Shown here: one piece after another, positions 34,754 to 43,284 of the stretch
Layout: each line of letters begins with the position of its first letter
How positions within the stretch are numbered: position 1 is the stretch's first letter
Assembly (NCBI GenBank): GCA_019309565.1
Contig: JAFDFZ010000014.1
Span: forward strand, 1 to 64,000
Source: Deltaproteobacteria bacterium
Lineage (GTDB): Bacteria; Desulfobacterota; Desulfobacteria; Desulfobacterales; SURF-15
Direction: 5' to 3'
DNA length: 64,000 bases
Made by a program: the position numbers and the translations under genes
Notes under the pieces: generated by a model
Told to the model about the DNA's origin: nothing
The model's input: the letters and a program-made list of their open reading frames with translations, nothing else
The model's database searches: none

Positions 34754-34931
34754 CAGATGATGATTCATCTATGCTTCTGGTGGTGGCACAGCAGATGAAG
34801 CGTGCTCGCCGCCATTTATAAACGTTAAGCAAATTATAGGTCGTGAGCCGCTTCACAACGGGCTGGTGAAGAGGCTCGCGGCTCATCGAAAAAAAAGCCG
34901 GGGTCTCTTCGGAGGCTCTGGCTTTTTTCTT
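34754..34931 (+). promoter_or_regulatory. Structured leader with intrinsic terminator upstream of paaK
   Basis: Three structures in order. AGATGA (34755-34760) can pair with TCATCT (34765-34770), which can also pair with a second AGATGA (34793-34798), so the two pairings exclude each other. GAGCCGC/GCGGCTC (34845-34851/34878-34884) with inner TTCAC/GTGAA (34852-34856/34866-34870) forms a second hairpin. A GC-rich stem with a TTCG loop and flanking AAAGCC/GGCTTT (about 34894-34926), followed by T-rich DNA, is a convincing intrinsic terminator. It may be an attenuator, a small RNA, or just the end of the upstream transcript. It occupies much of the 347-bp gene-free stretch 34688-35034. Confidence 0.6.
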
Positions 34932-35034
34932 TTAAATAACCTTTGGGTTTTAACTGGCGCAGTCGGCATGGCGCAGAGCATTTTTGGAAGAAGACAGGTT
35001 TTTGCCATGCCCTAAACACATAAAGGGGTCTGTT

Positions 35035-36318
35035 ATGAGATTCATTCCAGATAGCCTTTCCAGGGATCAACTGGAAGATATTCAACTAAATGGACTTAAA
35101 TGGACACTTGACCATGCTTATCGCAATTCGCCTTTTTACCGGAAAAAACTGAAATCAGCCGGTGTCGAGGCCGAGGATATTCGCTCGCTGGAGGATCTTA
35201 AACATCTTCCGTTCACGGACAAAGAAGACCTCCAACAGGATTACCCTTTTGCCTTACGGGCTTCTTCTTTCGAGGATATTGTACGCATTCATGCATCTTC
35301 GGGGACCACGGGAAAGCGCAAGATATTGTGTTACACTCAAAAGGATATAGACCTATGGGCCGATATGTTCGCCCGGTGTTATGAGCTTGCGGGTCTTGGC
35401 AGGCAAGATCGAGTGCAGATTGCAGTGGGTTATGGGCTTTGGACAGCGGGAGCGGGCTTTCAGGCCGGTTCCGAGCGTTTCGGCGCCATAACCGTGCCCC
35501 TTGGGCCTGCCAATGCGGATATGCATTGTGAAATGATGGTTGATCTTAAGACCACCGTGTTCTGTGCTACCGCTTCCATGGCCCTTTTAATGGCAGAGGA
35601 GATTCACAGGCGAAAGTTATTGGAAAAGATAAACGTAAGAAAGATCATACTGGGCGCAGAGCGGCACAGCGATGCCATGAGAAAACGGATTCAGGAGTTG
35701 ATGAATGTCGATCACATTTTTGACATCTATGGGTTGACAGAACTCTATGGGCCCGGAACCGGTCTTGACTGTGAGTTGCACCAGGGTATTCATTATTGGG
35801 CGGATTTTTTTATTTTTGAAATCATTGATCCGCAAAGCCTGACCCCGCTGCCACCGGGTACTAAGGGCGAGCTTGTGGTGACAAGCACATGTAAGGAAGC
35901 CAGCCCGCTTATCCGGTATCGTACCCATGATATTACATGCTTGTTTGATCAACCGTGCCCTTGCGGTTTGCCGTTTCCCCGGCACGATCGGATTCTCGGT
36001 CGCACCGATGACATGTTCACCTATCGCGCCGTAAACATCTACCCGAGCCAAATCGATCATGTGTTAAGCCAAATCGACGGCATCGGAAGTGAATATCAGG
36101 TTCATCTCACCCACAGGGAAGATGGCAGGGATATGATGACACTTAAGGTGGAGCGGAGCATGAATGCTTCGGAGAACGATGACATCCATCTGGCACAGAA
36201 AGTGACTGATGACATACGACACAAAATCCTGGTGCGTTGCCAGGTGGAAATCGTTCCCCATGGATCTTTGCCACGTACCGAACGAAAGAGCAGACGGGTG
36301 TTCGATCATCGCTCATAA
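35035..36318 (+). CDS. paaK: Phenylacetate-CoA ligase-type adenylate-forming enzyme
   Basis: 427-aa acyl-adenylate enzyme of the PaaK family. The AMP motif is ASSGTTGKRK, then GYGLWTAGAGFQAGSERFGA, YGLTELYGPG and LIRYRTHDIT, and a C-terminal domain beginning DRILGRTDDMFTYRAVNIYPSQID. It forms a CoA thioester of an aromatic or other carboxylic acid. ATG 35035 follows AAAGGGG; a longer frame from 34984 lacks a site. It is followed by livGFKHM, suggesting uptake and activation of the same substrate. Phenylacetate is only the family's best known substrate. Confidence 0.85.
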   Translation: MRFIPDSLSRDQLEDIQLNGLKWTLDHAYRNSPFYRKKLKSAGVEAEDIRSLEDLKHLPFTDKEDLQQDYPFALRASSFEDIVRIHASSGTTGKRKILCYTQKDIDLWADMFARCYELAGLGRQDRVQIAVGYGLWTAGAGFQAGSERFGAITVPLGPANADMHCEMMVDLKTTVFCATASMALLMAEEIHRRKLLEKINVRKIILGAERHSDAMRKRIQELMNVDHIFDIYGLTELYGPGTGLDCELHQGIHYWADFFIFEIIDPQSLTPLPPGTKGELVVTSTCKEASPLIRYRTHDITCLFDQPCPCGLPFPRHDRILGRTDDMFTYRAVNIYPSQIDHVLSQIDGIGSEYQVHLTHREDGRDMMTLKVERSMNASENDDIHLAQKVTDDIRHKILVRCQVEIVPHGSLPRTERKSRRVFDHRS

Positions 36319-36385
36319 GCTTGATCGGAGCTGCGGATTCTGCTCAACAAGATGTGATTCATTGATCCGTATTTAAAGGGAAATG

Positions 36386-37177
36386 ATGGCCGTGGATAAA
36401 AAGAACGGTTTTCTTGAGCTTAAAAATGTATCGAAATCCTTTGGTGGTTTGCAGGCTGTTCGTGGATTGTCTTTTCACGTAGAGGAAGGCGAGATTTTTT
36501 CGCTCATCGGACCTAACGGAGCTGGTAAAACCACGGCTCTGAATCTGATTACCGGTGTTTATCAGCCAACCTCGGGAGAAATACACCTTCTGAACAGGCG
36601 GTTGACCAGAAGAAAGCCACATCAAATAGCTCAAATGGGAATCGCCAGAACCTTTCAAAACATTCAGCTGTTCAAGAACATGACGGTTCGGGAAAATGTC
36701 ATGGTGGGCCAACATATCCGCACCCGTTCGGGGTTTTTACGATGCCTGTTCAAAACACCATTGACCCGAAAAGAAGAAAACCTTGTTCGTGAAAAAACAG
36801 AAGAGGTCCTTGAGTTTCTGGGCCTGCTTTCTGTTGCCGATGTCCCTGCAGAATCGCTACCATACGGCATTCAAAAGCAGATTGAAATCGCCAGGGCTCT
36901 GAGCGCTGAACCCAGAGTTCTGCTGCTGGACGAACCGGTAGCAGGGCTTAATATGAAAGAAACCGAGGAGATGTCCCGAATGATTCTTAAAATCAGACAA
37001 AGGGACATAACCATCATACTGGTTGAACATGATATGAACCTTGTGATGGAAATTTCCGATACTATCACCGTTTTAAATTACGGTAAGAAGATCGCCATGG
37101 GCTGTCCCAGAGAGATACAATGCGATCCGAATGTCATCGAAGCCTATTTGGGATGGGAGGCAGAAAAGATTTGCTGA
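36386..37177 (+). CDS. livG: Branched-chain/aromatic substrate ABC transporter ATPase LivG
   Basis: 263-aa ATPase: Walker A GPNGAGKTTALN, signature-like SLPYGIQKQIEIARA, Walker B VLLLDEPVAGLN and switch VEHDMNLVM. The long insert between Walker A and the signature is typical of LivG. It pairs with LivF on LivHM. ATG 36386 gives better spacing to AAAGGG than 36383. First transport gene after the CoA ligase. Confidence 0.9.
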   Translation: MAVDKKNGFLELKNVSKSFGGLQAVRGLSFHVEEGEIFSLIGPNGAGKTTALNLITGVYQPTSGEIHLLNRRLTRRKPHQIAQMGIARTFQNIQLFKNMTVRENVMVGQHIRTRSGFLRCLFKTPLTRKEENLVREKTEEVLEFLGLLSVADVPAESLPYGIQKQIEIARALSAEPRVLLLDEPVAGLNMKETEEMSRMILKIRQRDITIILVEHDMNLVMEISDTITVLNYGKKIAMGCPREIQCDPNVIEAYLGWEAEKIC

Positions 37178-37908
37178 TTGTAAGGAAAATAAGCGCAAAC
37201 TACGGTGGGGTTCGGGCTCTTTATTCAGTGACTCTCGAGCAAAACAAGGGTGAGATCGTAACCCTGATCGGCAGCAATGGTGCGGGTAAGACATCGTTGC
37301 TCAATATTATTTCAGGGATCCTTAGACCCACCGCCGGCAAGGTGTACTTCAACGGGCAGGATATCACCGCGATGCCACCGGAAAAGATCGTTGAACTGGG
37401 AATCAGTCAGGTTCCAGAGGGCCGGCATCTGTTCGATACCATGACGGTGAAAGAAAACCTCGAGCTGGGTGCCTATAAACGCAGAGGTGTTGGCAGGCGT
37501 AAAATTATGGAAGACATGGATAAAGTCTTTCGGCTATTCCCGATTCTAAAAGAAAGGTTAAACCAAAGAGCCGAAACATTAAGCGGAGGTGAGCAGCAGA
37601 TGGTGGCTATCGGGCGTGGTTTGATGAGCAAGCCGCTATTGCTGCTGTTAGATGAACCCACACTTGGACTTGCGCCGATGGTGGTTGAAGAAATTCTGGC
37701 GACCATCCAAAGACTAAGAGACATGGGAACCACGATTCTGATGGTGGAACAGAATGCTCGTGCGGCTCTTAGAATTTCCGACAGGGGCTATGTACTCCAG
37801 GCAGGCACCATCGGGTTTAAGGGAAGTGCTTCGGAGCTTTTAAATAACGAAAATGTGAAACAAGCCTATCTTGGTAAGGAGCCATACACACGGCGAGCCC
37901 GGGTGTAA
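37153..37908 (+). CDS. livF: ABC transporter ATPase LivF
   Basis: 251-aa ATPase with Walker A GSNGAGKTSLLN, QVPEGRHLF (the LivF Q-loop), signature LSGGEQQMVAIGRG and Walker B LLLLDEPTLGL. ATG 37153 overlaps the end of livG by 25 bp; its ribosome site is weak and an upstream in-frame start at 37120 is possible. Its last codons form the 5-prime arm of the terminator hairpin that follows. Confidence 0.9.
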   Translation: MGGRKDLLIVRKISANYGGVRALYSVTLEQNKGEIVTLIGSNGAGKTSLLNIISGILRPTAGKVYFNGQDITAMPPEKIVELGISQVPEGRHLFDTMTVKENLELGAYKRRGVGRRKIMEDMDKVFRLFPILKERLNQRAETLSGGEQQMVAIGRGLMSKPLLLLLDEPTLGLAPMVVEEILATIQRLRDMGTTILMVEQNARAALRISDRGYVLQAGTIGFKGSASELLNNENVKQAYLGKEPYTRRARV

Positions 37909-37921
37909 TACCGGGCTTTTT
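37896..37921 (+). terminator. Intrinsic terminator between livF and livK
   Basis: AGCCCGG (37896-37902) pairs with CCGGGCT (37911-37917), followed by T5. The stem begins inside livF. It probably ends or attenuates the paaK-livGF transcript; livK has its own AAAAGGAGG site. Confidence 0.75.
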
Positions 37922-37967
37922 CACACGCACAGGAATATATTAATCAAACGCGAAAAGGAGGTTTACA

Positions 37968-39143
37968 ATGAAAAAGAGATTAGTGATCATTGCATTTATC
38001 CTGTTGGTAATCGGTTTGATGATGTCCCCAATTTCCTCCCATGCCGCTGAGCCCATAAAAATTGCGGGAATATTTGCTCTCACGGGACGTGCCGCCCATA
38101 TTGGAACCGCCCAGCGGGATGCGGTTATCATCGCTATTGACGAAGCCAATGAAGCAGGTGGTGTCAACGGCCGCAGGCTTGAGTTGGTGATGGCCGACAC
38201 GGAGAGCAGTCCGACCAAAGCGGTCATGGCATTGAAAAAAGTACTGGAATCCGAAGATGTGGTTGCCATAATAGGGCCCACTACAACGGGTACGGCCATG
38301 GCAATGAGAGGATTTATCGAAAAGGCGAAAATTCCTGCGTTTATGCATTCCGGAGGAGATGTCATCCTTCAAGCACCTCTTAACAGGAAGGATCCAAAAT
38401 CCTTGCCGCGCTGGACGTTTAAATCACCCTATCGAGCCGCCCATGCGATGGGGAAGATCTGCCAGTACGCGGCCAAAAAGGGTATCAAAAAGATAGGCTT
38501 TCTTTACTCCAATGAAGGCTTCGGCAAGGACGGATTAAAGAATGTTAAAGTCCAGGCTCCAAGGTACGGTATAAAAATCATCTCTCAGGAAGCATTCGAA
38601 CCCAAAGATGTGGATATGACAGCGCAGTTGACCCGCATCAATGCAAAAGGGGTGGATGCCATCATTGCCTGGACCGTGGGGCCCCCAATGGGTATCATTC
38701 CCAAAAACGCAAAACAATTGGGAATCCAGGTGCCGCTGTTTGAATGTCACGGTGCCGGTGATCCGATTTTTTGGAAGGTGGCCGGAGAAGCCGGGGAGGG
38801 CGTTATGATGCCTTCGACAAAGATTGTGGTCGCTGATCAACTGCCTGATTCGGACATTCAAAAAAAGAAGCTGCTGTCGTACATCGAGGCTTACAGAAAG
38901 CGGTTTAACCGTGAACCCGGAACAATGGTGGCATACGGGGCGGATGCAGCCTATATTGTGGTGGAGGCCATAAAAAAGGTTGGACCGGATCGCGCCAAAA
39001 TTAGAGATGCCATTGAAAATACCCGTGGTTATGTCGGCTTAAGTGGTATATATAATCTGTCTGCAGACGATCATAATGGACTGTCCATGAAGGATATCGT
39101 GATGATAAAGGCTACAGGAGGAGGATGGAGACTGCTGGAATAG
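37968..39143 (+). CDS. livK: Periplasmic binding protein of Liv-type ABC transporter
   Basis: 391-aa exported receptor. The signal peptide (about residues 1-26, ending SSHAAE) is followed by IKIAGIFALTGRAAHIG, the type I periplasmic-binding fold start, GGVNGRRLELVMADTESSPTKA and the later EAFEPKDVDMTAQLTRI. Strong AAAAGGAGGT precedes ATG 37968. It binds a carboxylate or amino acid-like ligand for LivHM; the neighbouring CoA ligase hints at an aromatic acid. Confidence 0.88.
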   Translation: MKKRLVIIAFILLVIGLMMSPISSHAAEPIKIAGIFALTGRAAHIGTAQRDAVIIAIDEANEAGGVNGRRLELVMADTESSPTKAVMALKKVLESEDVVAIIGPTTTGTAMAMRGFIEKAKIPAFMHSGGDVILQAPLNRKDPKSLPRWTFKSPYRAAHAMGKICQYAAKKGIKKIGFLYSNEGFGKDGLKNVKVQAPRYGIKIISQEAFEPKDVDMTAQLTRINAKGVDAIIAWTVGPPMGIIPKNAKQLGIQVPLFECHGAGDPIFWKVAGEAGEGVMMPSTKIVVADQLPDSDIQKKKLLSYIEAYRKRFNREPGTMVAYGADAAYIVVEAIKKVGPDRAKIRDAIENTRGYVGLSGIYNLSADDHNGLSMKDIVMIKATGGGWRLLE

Positions 39144-39166
39144 AGCATACTGAAGCAGGTTGAAGA

Positions 39167-40054
39167 ATGGACGTCGGCCAACAAATTGCTCAATACATCA
39201 TTACAGGGCTTACCATCGGCGCCATTTACGCCATCGTGGCCATGGGCTTCAATATTATCCACAACGCCACGGGGATCGTGAATTTCACCCAATGTGAATT
39301 CATATCCCTCGGAGGCATGTTCATGTATACGATGGTGGTAATATTCAGGGTGCCGATGGTGATATCCTTCTTTGTTTCGATGGGCGGCGTTACCCTTATC
39401 GGAGCTCTTATTGAAAGGGGGCCTATCAGATATGCCCGCTCCAAAGACAGGATTGTTCTTATTTTTCTTACCATCGGACTTTCGGGAGCGATCCGGGGAG
39501 CGGCCCAACAAATCTGGGGTACCGATAATGTGGGGGTACCGTCCTTTTCAGGAGAAGATGCCATCTATTTGCCGTTGGGTGCGACCATTGTTCCACAGCA
39601 CCTCTGGATCTTCGCAATCAGCCTGGTGGTAATGATTGGGTTGCATTATTTTTTCAGAAAAACCCTGACCGGCAAGGCCATGCGGGCAACTGCAGTAAAT
39701 CGAAGAGCAGCAGCCCTGATGGGCATTCCGGTCAACCGAATGGTGCTTTATTCTTTTTGTTTGAGCGGTGCTCTGGGGGCTGTGGCAGGAATGATCATCG
39801 CTCCGGTAACGACGACTTCCTACGATACAGGCATCATGCTTGGTTTGAAAGGCTTTGCAGCGGCCATACTTGGAGGGTACGGGAATTTTGCGGGTGCGAT
39901 TTTAGGAGGCGTGATCCTGGGCCTGCTTGAGTCGCTTGGAGCCGGTCTGGGTGCATCCCGATACAAAGATGCCATTGCATTTATGGTGCTTCTTTTAGTG
40001 CTTTTTATCAGGCCCACCGGAATCATGGGATATGGAGAATCAAAAAATGCCTGA
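39167..40054 (+). CDS. livH: Liv-type ABC permease LivH
   Basis: 295-aa permease with about eight hydrophobic segments. ITGLTIGAIYAIVAMGFNIIHNATGIVNFTQ marks the LivH N-terminus in pattern, and the later GLKGFAAAILGGYGNFAGAILGG is the usual coupling and end segment. It forms the membrane channel with LivM. It lies 23 bp after livK and overlaps livM. Confidence 0.9.
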   Translation: MDVGQQIAQYIITGLTIGAIYAIVAMGFNIIHNATGIVNFTQCEFISLGGMFMYTMVVIFRVPMVISFFVSMGGVTLIGALIERGPIRYARSKDRIVLIFLTIGLSGAIRGAAQQIWGTDNVGVPSFSGEDAIYLPLGATIVPQHLWIFAISLVVMIGLHYFFRKTLTGKAMRATAVNRRAAALMGIPVNRMVLYSFCLSGALGAVAGMIIAPVTTTSYDTGIMLGLKGFAAAILGGYGNFAGAILGGVILGLLESLGAGLGASRYKDAIAFMVLLLVLFIRPTGIMGYGESKNA

Positions 40055-41033
40055 TGCAGGGGCCATACCACAAGAAAAAACAGATCGTCTCTATTTCCTG
40101 CTGCTAGGCTCTGCCATCGTGATGGCTGGGGTTTTCATGGAAAGCAGATATTACTATATCGTTTTGAATGTCATCGGTCTCAATACCATCGTTGTTGTGG
40201 GACTTAACCTGCTTATCGGATTTGCAGGCCAGATCTCTTTGGGCCATGCGGCGTTTTACGGCCTTGGATCCTATTTTTCCGGTATCCTTACGGTAAACTA
40301 CGGTCTTTCGCCCTGGCTTGCCATGGGGATAGGGATGATTGTGACCGCAGCCATTGCCTGTATGATTGGCTACCCGTCTCTTAAGTTAAAGGGACATTAT
40401 TTGGTGATGGCCACCTTGGGATTCAGTATTATTGTGAACATCCTAATGGGAGAGATGGATCAGTTTACCGGAGGCCATGACGGTTTGATCGGGATTCCAC
40501 CAATATCGATCGGCCCCATCGTTTTTGACGACGATGCTAGAAACTTCTACCTGATTTGGACCTTTGTCTTCGTTTGCATGCTGCTGGCTAGAAATCTGCT
40601 GAATTCCAGGGTGGGCAGAGCCCTTCGGGCGATTCGCGGAAGCGAGGCAGCGGCAAGCTCACTGGGAGTCAATGTATCGCAGTACAAGGTCAAGGTTTTC
40701 GTTTTAAGCGCTGTTTATGCATCTGTCGCAGGCAGCCTGTATGCTCACTACATAACATTTATCAGTCCGGGCACTTATGATTTCTATTACTCCATTCAGG
40801 TGGTGACGATGGTTATTGTGGGGGGGCAGGGCAGCCTCTGGGGGTCCCTTTTCGGCACCGCGCTGCTGACGACCATCTCAGAGGCGCTTCATGTGGCAAG
40901 GCAGTATCATGTCATCGCATATGGTATCTTCTTGACCCTTGTTCTTATTTTTCTTCCTGAGGGGATTCTTGTCGGTTTCGGAAAATTATATCGGAGCTGC
41001 CGGGTCAACAAACCGTCAATATCCGTTCAATAG
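40032..41033 (+). CDS. livM: Liv-type ABC permease LivM
   Basis: 333-aa permease: GLNLLIGFAGQISLGHAAFYGLGSY opens the core, KLKGHYLVMATLGFSIIVNI and GRALRAIRGSEAAASSLGVN follow, typical LivM. It overlaps livH by 23 bp if it starts at ATG 40032; ATG 40047, with GGAG nine bases upstream, is an alternative. Last gene of the paaK-liv run, 151 bp before a bidirectional terminator. Confidence 0.9.
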   Translation: MENQKMPDAGAIPQEKTDRLYFLLLGSAIVMAGVFMESRYYYIVLNVIGLNTIVVVGLNLLIGFAGQISLGHAAFYGLGSYFSGILTVNYGLSPWLAMGIGMIVTAAIACMIGYPSLKLKGHYLVMATLGFSIIVNILMGEMDQFTGGHDGLIGIPPISIGPIVFDDDARNFYLIWTFVFVCMLLARNLLNSRVGRALRAIRGSEAAASSLGVNVSQYKVKVFVLSAVYASVAGSLYAHYITFISPGTYDFYYSIQVVTMVIVGGQGSLWGSLFGTALLTTISEALHVARQYHVIAYGIFLTLVLIFLPEGILVGFGKLYRSCRVNKPSISVQ

Positions 41034-41184
41034 AGAATTTTTTAAAAAAAGTTAAAAAAATGCTTGATTCCATGAAATGAACCTGATAGATGCATGCGCG
41101 TATTACCTGAATCACGGGGTCCTGAAGTTGTTCTGAAGTTGTTGTGTTCATGCTGCCCTGTCCTGTGATTCATTTTCCTAAAAA

Positions 41185-41253
41185 GCCCAGACCGCCGTCT
41201 CCGAATTGTGCGAGTAAAGGTAGCCTCACACTGTGGCGGTCTGGGCATTTTTT
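41185..41253. terminator. Bidirectional intrinsic terminator between livM and moaA
   Basis: GCCCAGACCGCC (41185-41196) pairs perfectly with GGCGGTCTGGGC (41235-41246). The loop can extend the stem through GTGCGAG/CTCACAC. T-runs flank both sides: T7 after the plus-strand stem, and five T on the minus strand. It serves convergent livM and moaA. Confidence 0.85.
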
Positions 41254-41285
41254 TACCCTTTATCCCTTCGCGCTGCTGCCTTCCT

Positions 41286-42278
41286 TCAGCCTCCAATGCT
41301 GGACATGTGGCTTGAAACAGGAGCAGACTCCGAGCAGAAAAGATGGTGGCCGGATGGTTTGCGACAGACCGTCTTTAGAATCATATTTGCCAGCTCAGTG
41401 TCTGTACATCCTTTTCGAAGTGGGCCTTTGAGATCGAATTGATCGTCTGAAAGCAGACAGGTTCTAAGCTGACCGCTTGCTGTAATCCTCAGCCGATTGC
41501 AGGTGTGGCAGAAATGACGGCTCAATGCACTGATAAATCCGATTTCACCCTGTGCTCCTTTAAATTTGTATCGTTCTGCAGGACCGTCGTTGATAGCATT
41601 TTTAACAGGCACCAGTTCTCCCAAACTGCAGATCTGAGCCTTAATCTCAGGTGTCAGCAACGAGTGCTCGGCAGAGGCTCCGGGGGTTCCTACGGGCATG
41701 TGTTCGATGAACCGGATATGAAAGGGATTTTCAAAGGATAGCTTGGCCATATCGATCAATTCATCGTCATTAACCGCTCTGAGCGCCACGACATTTAATT
41801 TGATGGGCTTAAAGCCTATTTCTTTAACGGCCTGAATACCTCCCCAGACCCGATGAAATTTGTCCTGTCCGGTGATCTTCAAATATTTAAGCGGATTTAG
41901 GGTATCCAGGCTTATATTGATTCGCCGAATACCGGCATCGTAAATTCTATGAACATGATCTTTTAGATAGACACCGTTTGTGGTAATAGAGATGTCTGAA
42001 ATCCCTTCAATAGTGGACAGTTCTTTTAGAAAGTCGAAAACCCCCTTTCTTACAAGCGGCTCTCCACCGGTTACGCGGACTTTTGAAATTCCAAGGCTCA
42101 CGTTGATTCTAACCAACCGCAGGATTTCCTCATAGGTTAGAATCTCTTCATGGGGCAACTTTGGAATCAGACCTTTGGGCATGCAGTAGATACATCGAAG
42201 GTTGCATCGATCCGTAATCGACAGGCGCAGATAATTCAAGCGCCGGTTATATCGGTCGATCAAACTGTAAGCTTGCAA
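41286..42278 (-). CDS. moaA: GTP 3',8-cyclase MoaA
   Basis: 330-aa radical SAM enzyme of molybdopterin synthesis. N-terminal cluster CNLRCIYCMP, C-terminal cluster cysteines in FCHTCNRLRITASGQLRTCL, and the essential C-terminal double glycine (SSIGG). These are diagnostic of MoaA. The start is TTG 42278, overlapping gpgS by 32 bp, with AAAGGA 11 bases upstream. Other moa genes are not in the window. The organism should use molybdenum or tungsten enzymes. Confidence 0.95.
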   Translation of the reverse strand: MQAYSLIDRYNRRLNYLRLSITDRCNLRCIYCMPKGLIPKLPHEEILTYEEILRLVRINVSLGISKVRVTGGEPLVRKGVFDFLKELSTIEGISDISITTNGVYLKDHVHRIYDAGIRRINISLDTLNPLKYLKITGQDKFHRVWGGIQAVKEIGFKPIKLNVVALRAVNDDELIDMAKLSFENPFHIRFIEHMPVGTPGASAEHSLLTPEIKAQICSLGELVPVKNAINDGPAERYKFKGAQGEIGFISALSRHFCHTCNRLRITASGQLRTCLLSDDQFDLKGPLRKGCTDTELANMILKTVCRKPSGHHLFCSESAPVSSHMSSIGG

Positions 42279-43284
42279 CTTGATCGTGTCCTTTCAATGA
42301 TTTCTGAGTGTTTACAATATTAAATTTTTCGCAATATTCCGGCAATTCAATCATCGGTGGTCTTTCAACCCCTGTGACACTGTAAATATCCGGTTCGTAT
42401 TCATCCCGAATAAGATTGTACTGTATCATCTCATGAAACAGTTTTTTATTCAATTCGATGAGACCAAGCTTTTCGATTCGGCGGAAAAAGGTGTGCAAAA
42501 TCGCAAATGACATTTTTCCCAACGATTTAGTATCTTGATTTCTGTGGATTCGGCGTTCCAGATCAACCTGGGCGATCACATTCAATCCCCATTTTTCGTA
42601 AATATCAAGAATCATGCTGGTTTCAATACCATATCCAATCGGAAATGGAATTTTCTCGAACAATTCACGATAACCGGCATACTCACCTGAAAGCGGCTGT
42701 ATGATCTGGGTGAGTTCGGGAAAGAAAAGGGAAAAGAGCGGCCGGGTGACCAGCTCGGTCACTCTCCCCCCCCCGGTGGGGCGGACTTTGTTTTTTCCAG
42801 TGGCGATCGGGCGATCGTAAAAGGCCTTGGCATACTTGATGTGGTCTGTAAGAATAAGCGGTCCAATAAGAGCGTAGGCAAAGCGGTGGTGGATGTTTTT
42901 GATATCCGCATCAAGATACACAATAATATCTCCCTCTGTGATATAGAGTGCCTTCCAGAGGTTTTCTCCTTTTCCACGGTGTTTTTCAAGATGCGGCAAG
43001 ATGTCATCCGCCTGATATACATCTGCTCCGTAAGTTTCTGCGATCTCCACAGTATTATCGGTTGAACCGGAGTCGATAACAACGATTTCATCCAATAGCG
43101 GATAACGAGTCATCAACTCAGATTTCATGATGAGGATCTCCTTGGCGATTGTCTTCTCTTCATTGAGCGTGGGCAAACACAGCGATATTTTGACATTCTT
43201 TTTCTTCTTCTCGCTTACCAGGCGATTCAGGTCCTTAAATTCCGAATAATGAAAGGTATTCGATAGAAACCATTTTTTATTCAT
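42247..43284 (-). CDS. gpgS: Glucosyl-3-phosphoglycerate synthase (GT81)
   Basis: 345-aa GT-A glycosyltransferase resembling GpgS. Seen are ISLCLPTLNEEKTIAKEI at the donor side, IDSGSTDNT, the metal motif DAD in YLDADIKN, GRVTELVTRPL and GYGIETSMILD. It would join glucose from an NDP donor to 3-phosphoglycerate, the first step to the osmolyte glucosylglycerate. ATG 43284 overlaps the upstream peptidase gene by 8 bp and follows AAAGGTG. The dedicated phosphatase is not adjacent. Confidence 0.82.
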   Translation of the reverse strand: MNKKWFLSNTFHYSEFKDLNRLVSEKKKKNVKISLCLPTLNEEKTIAKEILIMKSELMTRYPLLDEIVVIDSGSTDNTVEIAETYGADVYQADDILPHLEKHRGKGENLWKALYITEGDIIVYLDADIKNIHHRFAYALIGPLILTDHIKYAKAFYDRPIATGKNKVRPTGGGRVTELVTRPLFSLFFPELTQIIQPLSGEYAGYRELFEKIPFPIGYGIETSMILDIYEKWGLNVIAQVDLERRIHRNQDTKSLGKMSFAILHTFFRRIEKLGLIELNKKLFHEMIQYNLIRDEYEPDIYSVTGVERPPMIELPEYCEKFNIVNTQKSLKGHDQVASLQFDRPI

